Of a DNA stretch of 10,693 nt, positions 1 to 6,575 are shown one piece after another. Made by a program: the position numbers and the translations under genes. Source of the DNA: Bacteroidales bacterium. GTDB taxonomy: Bacteria > Bacteroidota > Bacteroidia > Bacteroidales > WCHB1-69. Where the stretch lies: NCBI GenBank assembly GCA_028683685.1, contig JAQUHH010000061.1:1-10693 (forward strand), given 5' to 3'. Position 1 is the stretch's first letter. Each line of letters begins with the position of its first letter. The notes beneath the pieces are model-generated. The model searched no databases. It had not been told where the DNA came from and saw only the letters and a program-made list of their open reading frames with translations.

Positions 1-378
1 AAGATTTTCCGAAACCCCTGAATTCATTTCCCATGCGTTGTTTTCGAAAGTAGAAGTGAGCCACCAGTTGGGGCTACCGCCAATGCCGCTGTGTGATAAA
101 TATTCGATGTCGCTAATAAAACCGCCTGAGCCTTCATAATTGAAGTTTGGGTCGGCTTGAGCAATGGCTTCCAGCATGTCGAAAGCGGTAAGTGTTTCGC
201 TATCATAACGATAGCCCCAAGCGTATGCGTCCTTGGTTGTACCGTCGTTGAAATCGACAATCATCATTGCGACTTTCTCGCCAGTTCCAGTCCAGAATTT
301 AATGTTTGAAAACGAAGGGTTTTGAGCGTGGCTCACGAAAAGTGCAGAAAAAAGCACTAAAAAAGAAATTTTTTTCAT
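1..378 (-). CDS. Secreted protein of unknown function under B12 riboswitch control (C-terminus beyond window)
   Basis: The reading frame starts at the ATG at 376-378 and stays open to base 1, giving 126 residues without a stop, so the C-terminal part lies outside the window. Residues 1-19 (MKKISFLVLFSALFVSHAQ) form a clear signal peptide with cleavage after the Q or just before it. The mature part begins with IKFWTGTGEKVAMMIVDFND, then AYAWGYRYDSET and FDMLEAIAQADPNF. This pattern recalls a family of secreted Bacteroidota proteins (an FW-x-G-x-G opening, a VDFNDG segment and a WGYR segment) that I remember from B12-regulated loci, often carrying a T9SS tail. I cannot name a Pfam family with certainty. 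The only visible regulation is the cobalamin riboswitch in its 5' leader at about 500-660. Together these suggest a surface or periplasmic protein that works with corrinoid uptake, for example binding B12 or helping a BtuB-type receptor. The role is inference; the secretion and the riboswitch are seen directly. Confidence 0.8.
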   Translation of the reverse strand, partial: MKKISFLVLFSALFVSHAQNPSFSNIKFWTGTGEKVAMMIVDFNDGTTKDAYAWGYRYDSETLTAFDMLEAIAQADPNFNYEGSGGFISDIEYLSHSGIGGSPNWWLTSTFENNAWEMNSGVSENL

Positions 379-499
379 CTTAAAAAAGATTTGGGTTAAT
401 AATTAAATTCATTAATAACCTTCAAAACTGCTGGAAATGTATACGAAAAAGTAACATTTCATGCTTCACTTCCCGAAAGCTCTGAAGTTTGTTTTAGAA

Positions 500-660
500 T
501 AGCAGGTCTTCTGACTTGTCCTCTTTTCGGCAGCCTTCCCATTCAAATAAATGAACAGTGGCAATGCAGATGCCGAAAAGTATTTTAAGAACTCACAGCA
601 GCGGGTACTGTTCGGGTTTTTCACTCGATTCCCTTTTCACCGGTTTCCCGGAACTCTTCT
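500..660 (-). promoter_or_regulatory. Cobalamin (adenosylcobalamin) riboswitch
   Basis: Read on the minus strand, this segment carries the conserved cobalamin-aptamer landmarks in order: CCGGTGAAAAGGGAATC near 650-630, the core AGTACCCGCTGCTGTGAG near 610-590, GCATCTGCATTGCCACTG near 574-552, and the B12 box AGTCAGAAGACCTGCT at about 517-502. The gap from aptamer end to the ATG at 378 is about 120 nt. It shows only weak 5-bp hairpins and no stem followed by a T-run, so control is more likely at translation than by termination. This last point is inference. The riboswitch would repress the secreted protein at 1-378 when B12 is plentiful. Confidence 0.93.
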
Positions 661-665
661 GGCGG

Positions 666-699
666 CAAATATATGAAAGTTTTTAAAATTACAAGCAAA
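666..699 (-). promoter_or_regulatory. Candidate Bacteroidota promoter for the B12-regulated transcript
   Basis: On the minus strand TATATTTG (673-666) matches the Bacteroidota -7 consensus TAnnTTTG exactly. A TTTG (699-696) and a TTG (694-692) lie about 22 and 18 nt upstream, a plausible distance for the -33 element. Transcription would start near 660, just at the 5' edge of the cobalamin aptamer, which supports the assignment. Confidence 0.6.
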
Positions 700-796
700 A
701 GTAAGAAGTTTTTTATTTTGACGAAAGTGTATTTTATTCAAAACCTATAAATCAGCAATTGGTTTTTTTAATATAATCAGCTCTATAATAGATGAT

Positions 797-804
797 TATG
801 TTTG
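797..804 (+). promoter_or_regulatory. Candidate upstream -7 promoter element for the thiamin transcript
   Basis: TATGTTTG matches TAnnTTTG exactly. No good -33 TTTG was found at the usual distance. It lies about 70 nt before the TPP aptamer, so a start here would include the whole aptamer with its outer stem. It competes with the element at 864-871 and the sequence alone does not decide between them. Confidence 0.3.
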
Positions 805-843
805 TGGATTTATTTTAATTGAAAATAGAATGCAAAATTGGGC

Positions 844-871
844 TTGGTGTTGAATAGTTTTTATAATTTTG
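844..871 (+). promoter_or_regulatory. Candidate proximal promoter for the thiamin transcript
   Basis: TAATTTTG at 864-871 matches the -7 consensus TAnnTTTG, with TTG at 844-846 (17-nt spacing) or 838-840 (23-nt spacing) as the possible -33 element. The predicted start near 877 is very close to the first conserved aptamer block (GGGGGTGCC, 880-888). It could cut into the outer stem, which is a reason for caution. Confidence 0.4.
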
Positions 872-953
872 CCCTCGAAGGGGGTGCCTTAAAAATAAGG
901 GCTGAGAACAAACCCAATGAACCTGATGCGGGTAATTCCGACGAAGGGAAAAC
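872..953 (+). promoter_or_regulatory. TPP riboswitch (THI element)
   Basis: The conserved THI-box blocks appear in order: GGGGTGCC (881-888), GGCTGAGA (899-906), AACCCAATGAACCTGAT (911-927), GCGGGTAATTCCG (928-940) and the closing CGAAGGGAA (942-950). CCCTCG (872-877) can pair with CGAAGGG (942-948) with one bulged A. The element lies about 75 nt before the start of a TonB-dependent receptor. This matches the known use of TPP riboswitches to control outer-membrane thiamin receptors in Bacteroidota. High TPP would turn the receptor off. Confidence 0.95.
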
Positions 954-973
954 GGTTAATGTTGAGTTTTAAT

Positions 974-1027
974 GAATAGTTTCCCCTCAAGGCTATTCTT
1001 ATGTTTAACCAAATGAGAAATCTCATT
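974..1027 (+). promoter_or_regulatory. Likely expression platform: two hairpins between the TPP aptamer and the start codon
   Basis: GAATAG (974-979) pairs with CTATTC (993-998), extendable by CC/GG inside the loop. A second palindrome AATGAG (1012-1017) / CTCATT (1022-1027) sits directly before the ATG at 1028. No T-run follows either stem, which argues for control of ribosome access over termination. TTTCCC (980-985), inside the first hairpin, can also pair with GGGAAA (946-951), the 3' edge of the aptamer. Two exclusive folds are therefore possible, as expected for a switch. The mechanism is inference. Confidence 0.5.
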
Positions 1028-3433
1028 ATGAAAAAATTATTTGTCTTCTGCATTTTATTATGCATGTTAAGTTATGCGAATGCTCAATTTAGTTTTCGCG
1101 GAAAAGTATTTGATAACGAAACCAAAGAGTCCATGCCAGGAACTCACATCGTTGTTGAAGAATCTTTTAAAGTGGTAACCACCAATCGAAATGGTGAGTT
1201 TGCGATGAGTGGATTAAGAAATCCAGAAATTAACGTAAAAATCAGTTTTATGGGCTACCAAGTTCTCGAAGTTGAGCTTGATCTGTCTTCTAAAACAGAG
1301 TATGAATTTTTTCTTCAAAAAAAGGCAATGATGAGTGAAGAGATAGTGGTTCGTGCGACTCGAGCGGACGAAAACACGCCAACTCCCAAAACCAATCTGA
1401 GTCAGAAAGAAATTCAACAGATGAACGATGCTCGAAACGTGACCGCACTTATTGAGTTTTCGCCCTCGGTAGTTACTACTTCTGATGCTGGAACGGGTGT
1501 AGGAAGCGTGAGTTACCGCATTCGTGGTACGGATGAATCTCGTATCAACGTGACCATCAACAATGTGCCTTTGAATAATCCTGAATCTCAAGGGTCATGG
1601 TTTGTCAATTTGCCCGATTTTGCATCTTCGGTTGATAATTTGCAAATTCAACGGGGTGTGGGCACTTCATCCAATGGTTCTGGTGCGTTTGGTGGAAGTC
1701 TTAATTTTCAAACACAAAAACTGAACGCTCTTCCTTACGCTCAAATTAGCGAGTTTTATGGCTCTTTTAATACCTTAAAACACAATCTTAATTTTGGAAC
1801 CGGATTAATTGATGGTAAATTTTCTTTGGATGGGAGAATATCCCGAATCACTTCGGATGGATATATCGACAGAGCAACTGCCGATTTGAACTCTTCCTAT
1901 TTGTCGGGTGCATATTATGGTAAAAAAACCATGCTAAAAGCTCTCATGCTTTTGGGTTCTCAACAAACATATCAAGCATGGGACGGCGTTCCATCGCAGA
2001 TTTTGGATACCAACAGAACATGGAATGGAATTGGAGAATATACCGATTCGGATGGAAATCAAAAGTTTTATGAAAATGAATACGATAACTACAAACAAAA
2101 TCATTTCCATCTTCTTTTGTCGCACGATGTAAATTCAAGTGTGAACATTAATGGAACTGCCTATTATAATAGAGGTTTCGGATATTATGAACAATACAAA
2201 AAAAATGCGAAATTTGAAAGCTATGGCCTCGAAGATCAGGTTATTGGCGGTGTAACTTTTAAGAAAACGGATTTGATTCGTAGAAAATATTTGGATAATC
2301 ATTTTTATGGATTGAATGCTTCTTTAAATTATAATCCTGCAAATTTACCCTTTAGTTTGATTTGGGGTGTGTCGGCAAATCGGTTTGAAAATGACCACTA
2401 TGGCGATGTTGTTTGGATGCAATATGCTGGAAATTTGGATCATAAAATTCGTTTTTATGAAGGCGATGGTGTAAAAACAGAAGCCAGCAGTTTTTTGAAA
2501 GCACACTATTCTGTCACCGAAAAAATATTGCTTTGGGCGGATTTGCAATATCGTAATATAGATTATCAGATTACAGGAATTGACGATAAATTACGCGACA
2601 TTACACAAGGCCTCAAATGGGGATTTTTTAATCCAAAAGGCGGGATTGCATATTCTATTACCAAAAGTCAAAAAGTATATGCATCGGTTGCCGTTGCCCA
2701 TCGTGAGCCCACTCGCTCGAATATTGTGGATGCTCCAGTCGATAAAAAACCTCGTTTTGAATCTCTTGTTGACTACGAACTTGGTCACGAACTTCGTTTG
2801 AATAAATTTATGTTGCAAACGAATCTGTATTATATGAATTACAAGGATCAACTGGTTCTTACTGGCGAAATTAATGAAACAGGGTATGCTATTATGACCA
2901 ATGTTGACAAAAGCTACCGTGCCGGTATTGAACTTAGCTCTTCTTTGAAAATTACCAAGAAATGGGATTGGATTTTAAATGTAAATTTAAGTCGCAACAA
3001 AATCCAGAATTTTACTGAATATGTTGACGATTGGAATACTGGGGGTCAATTGAGCAATATGCTTGGCGAGACAGACTTGTCTTTTTCACCAGAAATTATC
3101 GGGGCAAATATTATTCGATATCAGCCCATTAAAGATCTATTCCTTGAGCTGCAAACCAAATATGTTGGCAAACAATACATTGATAATACTTCAAGCAACG
3201 AAAGAATGCTGAATCCCTATTTGGTGAATAATATTCGTGTTTCTTATGATTTGAAAACCAAATATCTTAAAGATTTGAAGTTTATGGTCACGGCGAATAA
3301 TGTTTTAGATTCCAAATATGAAACCAATGCATGGATTTATCGCTATTATGATGGCGGTGTTCATAAATTTGAAGATGGTTATTTTCCACAAGCAGGGAGG
3401 AATTATATGGCGGGGCTTATTATTGGCTTTTAG
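1028..3433 (+). CDS. TonB-dependent outer-membrane receptor, probable thiamin (or precursor) transporter
   Basis: This 801-residue protein imports its ligand through the outer membrane using TonB energy. Residues 1-20 (MKKLFVFCILLCMLSYANAQ) are a signal peptide. Residues 21-95 form a carboxypeptidase-regulatory-like beta domain typical of Bacteroidota receptors. EEIVVRATRA at 104-113 is in the TonB-box position. Residues about 115-230 are the plug, including SYRIRGTDESRINVTINNVP, the IQRGVGTSSNG segment and GAFGGSLNFQT. The rest is a beta-barrel ending in a C-terminal phenylalanine, as outer-membrane proteins do. I chose the ATG at 1028 because it begins a clean signal peptide; an in-frame ATG at 1001 would add nine residues and place the 1012-1027 hairpin inside the coding region. 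The ligand call comes only from the TPP riboswitch in its leader: thiamin, a phosphate ester, or a pyrimidine precursor are all possible. No pnuT, thiamin kinase or ABC genes follow, because a terminator closes the unit. Confidence 0.92.
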   Translation: MKKLFVFCILLCMLSYANAQFSFRGKVFDNETKESMPGTHIVVEESFKVVTTNRNGEFAMSGLRNPEINVKISFMGYQVLEVELDLSSKTEYEFFLQKKAMMSEEIVVRATRADENTPTPKTNLSQKEIQQMNDARNVTALIEFSPSVVTTSDAGTGVGSVSYRIRGTDESRINVTINNVPLNNPESQGSWFVNLPDFASSVDNLQIQRGVGTSSNGSGAFGGSLNFQTQKLNALPYAQISEFYGSFNTLKHNLNFGTGLIDGKFSLDGRISRITSDGYIDRATADLNSSYLSGAYYGKKTMLKALMLLGSQQTYQAWDGVPSQILDTNRTWNGIGEYTDSDGNQKFYENEYDNYKQNHFHLLLSHDVNSSVNINGTAYYNRGFGYYEQYKKNAKFESYGLEDQVIGGVTFKKTDLIRRKYLDNHFYGLNASLNYNPANLPFSLIWGVSANRFENDHYGDVVWMQYAGNLDHKIRFYEGDGVKTEASSFLKAHYSVTEKILLWADLQYRNIDYQITGIDDKLRDITQGLKWGFFNPKGGIAYSITKSQKVYASVAVAHREPTRSNIVDAPVDKKPRFESLVDYELGHELRLNKFMLQTNLYYMNYKDQLVLTGEINETGYAIMTNVDKSYRAGIELSSSLKITKKWDWILNVNLSRNKIQNFTEYVDDWNTGGQLSNMLGETDLSFSPEIIGANIIRYQPIKDLFLELQTKYVGKQYIDNTSSNERMLNPYLVNNIRVSYDLKTKYLKDLKFMVTANNVLDSKYETNAWIYRYYDGGVHKFEDGYFPQAGRNYMAGLIIGF

Positions 3434-3473
3434 CAATATGGACTGAGTTTTTTATTGCAATAGGTCTAGTTTT

Positions 3474-3507
3474 AAAAAAAAATCGTCGCTTCGGGGACGA
3501 TTTTTTT
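3474..3507 (+). terminator. Rho-independent terminator with UUCG tetraloop, possibly bidirectional
   Basis: ATCGTC (3482-3487) pairs with GACGAT (3496-3501), with one G-G mismatch and then a C-UUCG-G loop closing at 3489-3494. A T-run follows (3501-3507) and an A-run precedes (3474-3481), so it could work in both directions. It begins about 40 bp after the receptor stop codon and closes that transcript. Confidence 0.88.
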
Positions 3508-3561
3508 GTTGGTTGTAGAACATAGATTTTTTTAGATTTTACTTCAATAGGAAGGCTGATG

Positions 3562-3750
3562 TATTGGGCGGATGCTATATGTTGTCGCCTTTCGACTATA
3601 CAGCGATGCTATAATGTAAGAGTAGGATTGGGATTCGTTTATTTCCGCCCAATAGGGAACCGTTTGAGAGCGTGAGATTTGAGTTTTCCGATAATAACTT
3701 CTTTCCGTTTTCAAGTTATACAGGAAAATAGAGAGTGTGTGAGATGCTAT
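3562..3750. repeat. Structured intergenic element with nested inverted repeats
   Basis: This stretch is visibly less AT-rich than its surroundings and full of paired sequences. TATTGGGCGGA (3562-3572) and TCCGCCCAATA (3644-3654) are a perfect 11-bp inverted pair. Between them GTCG/CGAC (3584-3587 / 3593-3596) can form a small hairpin. A second hairpin has TTTTCC (3684-3689) with GGAAAA (3723-3728) outside and ATAACTT (3694-3700) with AAGTTAT (3713-3719) inside. GATGCTAT occurs three times (3571, 3605, 3743). A 75-codon open frame on the minus strand covers the same bases, but I do not think it is a gene: it has no recognisable domain and the pairing explains the sequence better. It may be a dispersed intergenic repeat, a MITE-like remnant or a structured RNA; which of these cannot be told here. 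Confidence 0.5.
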
Positions 3751-3766
3751 GCATATTGAATGGGTG

Positions 3767-3792
3767 ACCAATTGACTGAAAAACCAATTGAC
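3767..3792. repeat. Short tandem repeat, two copies of ACCAATTGAC
   Basis: ACCAATTGAC occurs at 3767-3776 and again at 3783-3792, a 16-nt period with an A-rich spacer. CAATTG is itself palindromic. It lies between the structured element and the long hairpin. No function can be assigned. Confidence 0.6.
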
Positions 3793-3809
3793 AAATTCTA
3801 AAAAATATA

Positions 3810-3867
3810 AAATCTTTGATTTTGTAATTTTCGAAGGATTATCGAATTGTTACAAAATCAAAGATTT
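3810..3867. terminator. Long perfect intergenic hairpin between convergent genes, probably a bidirectional terminator
   Basis: AAATCTTTGATTTTGTAA (3810-3827) is perfectly complementary to 3850-3867, giving an 18-bp stem. Inside the loop TTCGA (3830-3834) can pair with TCGAA (3842-3846), extending the stem past a small internal loop. It lies about 30 bp beyond the stop codon of the minus-strand protease, with A/T-rich flanks on both sides, so it may stop transcription from that direction. The stem is longer and more AT-rich than most terminators, so an intergenic palindromic repeat or an mRNA 3'-end stabiliser are alternatives. Confidence 0.6.
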
Positions 3868-3898
3868 ATAAAATATAGATTTTTTCCCCTAATACAAT

Positions 3899-5605
3899 TT
3901 AGAGTTTTATCATTTTTTTATTCGCAATTACATTATCTCGTTTGACTTTAAGAATGTAAACGCCTTTTGGCAAATCACGAATATCAATTTGAAGAACGTC
4001 GTTGGCAACTTTGGATATGTGCTTAACTTGACTTCCATTTACATTGTATATTTCCACAATATCATCTTTCTTCAATTCAATATTAATTAAATCGGAAGCT
4101 GGATTGGGGTAGATTTTAATGGTTTCCGAGAAGTCAAAATCATCAATTCCAGCGTAGAGTCCCAAGCCAATATATCTTAATTCCCATCCTTGTTTTTGAA
4201 CTGTTTCGTTGGTTTTAAAACGCAAGAAAAGATTCGGTCCTGAAGAATAGAAATCTGCAGGTTTGGCATTGCCAGAAAATTGTCCGATTAAAGGAGCAGT
4301 CTCATCTTCGCCATCATAAATTGATAATATGTCAACATTCTCTTCGGTATCAAAGTAGGTAAAATTAACTCTAACTTTTGCAGAATCACTGCGGATATAA
4401 TAGTAGCAATCGGTATTGTTTTTATAGGGATTGTTTCCGCTACCGTCGCTAAAAGTCATCTCAGTTTCAAAATACTCTTTGGGTTGAAAGCAAAAATCTC
4501 GTCCCTGCGGAGCAATATTAATCACAGCTCCTTGACTTGAGGAAAAGTCGCCATTTCCTGAATTTAATTCATCGAGCAAGAAATATCCATTTCCGGAACC
4601 ACTCCAGCCCCAATTCATATGAAAATAGAGAGAATCATTAACCCCATCACAAACCCAGGCGTGTCCACCCGAACCGCCTGATCCTGAATAAATCACTGGT
4701 TTATGTTGGTATAAATTTTCAATAATGATTCTTCGCCAAAAAGATGGGCTATACGAACTTCTTTCAATAAAAGCGATTTCGGGAGCATAATTGAAATGAT
4801 TTCTTAAAGAGTTTACAGCCAACTCTGTGTGAGATCCAGAACTATTTGGAGAATAATTCATATCAACCGAAACGCCACAATGATACAATAATTTAGAAAT
4901 TTCGCCACGTGTACCTGTGGTTGCAGTATTTCCCATTTGTTGCCAATTGTACGTTGTATTGCCATAATTTACTTGTAGAATTCCATAATGTGGATGCTCG
5001 TAATAGCTACTTCCAGTCCCTTGTTGAGGATATTTGTAATAATACATCACTTGTCCTATTGCAGTCGCTACGCATCCAGCATAACAGCGTCCATTGGGAC
5101 CCGCTGGATGTTCGGGGCAAGAATCGTTGTACGATCCACCTTGGTTCCAACGGCTGGTCATCAAAGGAGGAATTCCTGCAATTAGATTATTATTCGTTTT
5201 TTGGCTCATTTCATCCCACTTTGAATCCCGAACCAACACATCTGCATTTTGGATTGTGGCATCCATTCCATTAACGTATGTTGAAAGCCAATCTTGGATT
5301 ATTTCCGGAGTATTTTCCATGGGAAAAGTGGATGAGTTTGAATATCCAATAATCGGAGCAAAACAATCATAAGTCGAGGTAATTACAAAACCACTTTCGA
5401 AGTTAAATACATACAGAAAATCAATATCGTTTTTGGAAATGCTTTTAAAAGCAGTAATGTTTTCAACCTTATTGCTTTTGTTCGGATTTATTTGTTGAAA
5501 TTGACCCATCGCAATATTTTTGGCATACTCTACAGAGATATTTTGAGAATATCCGAAAAATGAAAAACAGAGCAACATTGCAGTCATTATTTTTTTTGAT
5601 TTCAT
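3899..5605 (-). CDS. Secreted C10-family (streptopain-like) cysteine protease with CUB-like and T9SS sorting domains
   Basis: This 568-residue preproenzyme is predicted to be exported and to cleave proteins outside the cell. Residues 1-21 are a signal peptide ending FFGYSQ. Residues 22-140 resemble the C10 propeptide (inhibitor I69/Spi-like), which keeps the enzyme inactive until processed. The catalytic domain spans about 147-366. The nucleophile is Cys178 in CYAGCVATAIGQVMYYYKYP, matching the GCVATA motif of streptopain. The histidine is His315 in GGSGGHAWVCDG, followed by Asn331 and Trp332 in HMNWGWSG. Residues about 372-480 look like a CUB domain (YIRSDSAKVRVNFTYFDTE, then LSIYDGED). Residues 495-568 are a T9SS type A sorting domain, with IYPNPASDLINIEL and a C-terminal KGVYILKVKRDN segment. 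All catalytic residues are present, so it is probably active. It stands alone as a transcription unit; I found no convincing promoter match in its leader. Confidence 0.93.
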   Translation of the reverse strand: MKSKKIMTAMLLCFSFFGYSQNISVEYAKNIAMGQFQQINPNKSNKVENITAFKSISKNDIDFLYVFNFESGFVITSTYDCFAPIIGYSNSSTFPMENTPEIIQDWLSTYVNGMDATIQNADVLVRDSKWDEMSQKTNNNLIAGIPPLMTSRWNQGGSYNDSCPEHPAGPNGRCYAGCVATAIGQVMYYYKYPQQGTGSSYYEHPHYGILQVNYGNTTYNWQQMGNTATTGTRGEISKLLYHCGVSVDMNYSPNSSGSHTELAVNSLRNHFNYAPEIAFIERSSYSPSFWRRIIIENLYQHKPVIYSGSGGSGGHAWVCDGVNDSLYFHMNWGWSGSGNGYFLLDELNSGNGDFSSSQGAVINIAPQGRDFCFQPKEYFETEMTFSDGSGNNPYKNNTDCYYYIRSDSAKVRVNFTYFDTEENVDILSIYDGEDETAPLIGQFSGNAKPADFYSSGPNLFLRFKTNETVQKQGWELRYIGLGLYAGIDDFDFSETIKIYPNPASDLINIELKKDDIVEIYNVNGSQVKHISKVANDVLQIDIRDLPKGVYILKVKRDNVIANKKMIKL

Positions 5606-5847
5606 TCTTTATTTTTTATTTTAGGGTTTAAAAATTATTTTTTTCATTAATACGCTATTCTTTAAATTCAGAAAGATATTTATAATTTACTTTTAATGAA
5701 AAATCGTGTTGTTTTTAGAAAAAGCAGTCAATTATTATTTTCACACAAGAAAATACACTTAATATTTGTTCTGAAAAATAGTTTCAAGTTTGATTTAATA
5801 AACACTCGGTTTTTCATGAAAGAATCACAAAAAAACAGATCGTAAAC
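5606..5847. other. Intergenic region without recognisable gene
   Basis: This AT-rich gap is the leader of the protease and the 3' flank of the gene at 5848-6387. I see a short palindrome TTTCATGAAA (5812-5821) and, on the minus strand, a T7 run just after the upstream gene's stop codon without a convincing stem. No clear TAnnTTTG element or RNA gene was found. Confidence 0.4.
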
Positions 5848-6387
5848 CTATGCCTGACAAGGCGGAACAAAAATTGATGAAGTAAATTTATTGGCAATTT
5901 CTGGTGTAAATGTAAAAAACGCCTTTTTAGATTCTAACAAAAATGGATTGAAATCAGGTTTATTAGAACAATACATCAAAACCACCAAATTGTGATTTTT
6001 AGCCAAAGTATTTTTATCGGGTGCTTGATCATGCTGATCCAAAACTTTCTCGATTAAAGATTTTACACTTTGATTACTCAGATAATGGAAGAAGCTGTAG
6101 ACATATTCGCCTTCTATTTTAGACAATAAAACATCGTACGCCTTTCCATTAAACACAAAATCACCAATGTAATAATCGTTTTCTGTATTGTTTAGGGAAA
6201 CAGTACAATCCAAAATATGATTAATGGTTTCAATTTTATTATCAAGAACTGATATTTGAAGTTCTGCGCTTACAACATCTCTTTGCACATAAGCCTTTCG
6301 AGCATTGTTTTTCATAATACTCAAAGATGAGATAAGCATTATAAGTGCCAGAGAAATTGATATTGATTTTAAAAACTGAATCTTCAT
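5848..6387 (-). CDS. Small secreted or membrane-anchored protein, family not recognised
   Basis: I do not recognise this 179-residue protein. The N-terminus MKIQFLKSISISLALIMLIS, followed by SLSIMKNNARK, is one hydrophobic segment (about residues 5-25). It is either a signal peptide without an obvious cleavage site or a single inner-membrane anchor. The rest is a soluble domain of mixed charge with ENDYYIGDFVFNGKAYDVLL and YVYSFFHYLSNQSVKSLIEK segments, and three scattered cysteines (in ILDC, LMYCS and the terminal PPCQA). An in-frame ATG at 6417 would add ten residues (MFYFCHKIYP). I prefer 6387 because the extension is not signal-like and because TATTTTTG (6411-6404, minus strand) resembles a -7 promoter element lying inside it. 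It is transcribed in the same direction as the protease but 242 bp upstream, so it is probably a separate unit. Nothing in it points to a pathway. Confidence 0.65.
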   Translation of the reverse strand: MKIQFLKSISISLALIMLISSLSIMKNNARKAYVQRDVVSAELQISVLDNKIETINHILDCTVSLNNTENDYYIGDFVFNGKAYDVLLSKIEGEYVYSFFHYLSNQSVKSLIEKVLDQHDQAPDKNTLAKNHNLVVLMYCSNKPDFNPFLLESKKAFFTFTPEIANKFTSSIFVPPCQA

Positions 6388-6544
6388 TGGATAAATTTTG
6401 TGACAAAAATAAAACAAATTTTGGATTAATGAGAATTTATTGTTTGGGGAATTACTGAATGTGGAAAGGGAAGAATAAAATATTTTTTTTCTTACTTTTT
6501 TAAAAAAAAATCAACTTTACTGATGAAAATCAAACGAACTATAC

Positions 6545-6552
6545 TATATTTG
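6545..6552 (+). promoter_or_regulatory. Candidate -7 promoter element of the RloAB pair
   Basis: TATATTTG matches TAnnTTTG exactly and lies 23 bp before the ATG of the ATPase gene, so transcription would start near 6558 and leave a short leader. No clear TTTG was found at the -33 position; CTTTAC (6515-6520) is the nearest weak candidate. Confidence 0.45.
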
Positions 6553-6575
6553 CAAAAAATATAACAAAATAAGCC

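Noticed and set aside
24..260. A 78-codon minus-strand open frame near the left edge
   Set aside because: It overlaps the signal-peptide gene at 1-378 in another frame; the latter has the signal peptide, the riboswitch and a family-like pattern.
3544..3771. A 75-codon open frame on the minus strand
   Set aside because: It has no recognisable domain, signal or conserved motif, and covers a region better explained by inverted repeats; reported instead as a structured element.
3522..3885. ATAGATTTTTT at 3522-3532 and 3875-3885 as target-site duplication of a mobile element
   Set aside because: The repeat is a low-complexity A/T string in an AT-rich region and no transposase or terminal inverted repeats lie at these borders; chance is more likely.
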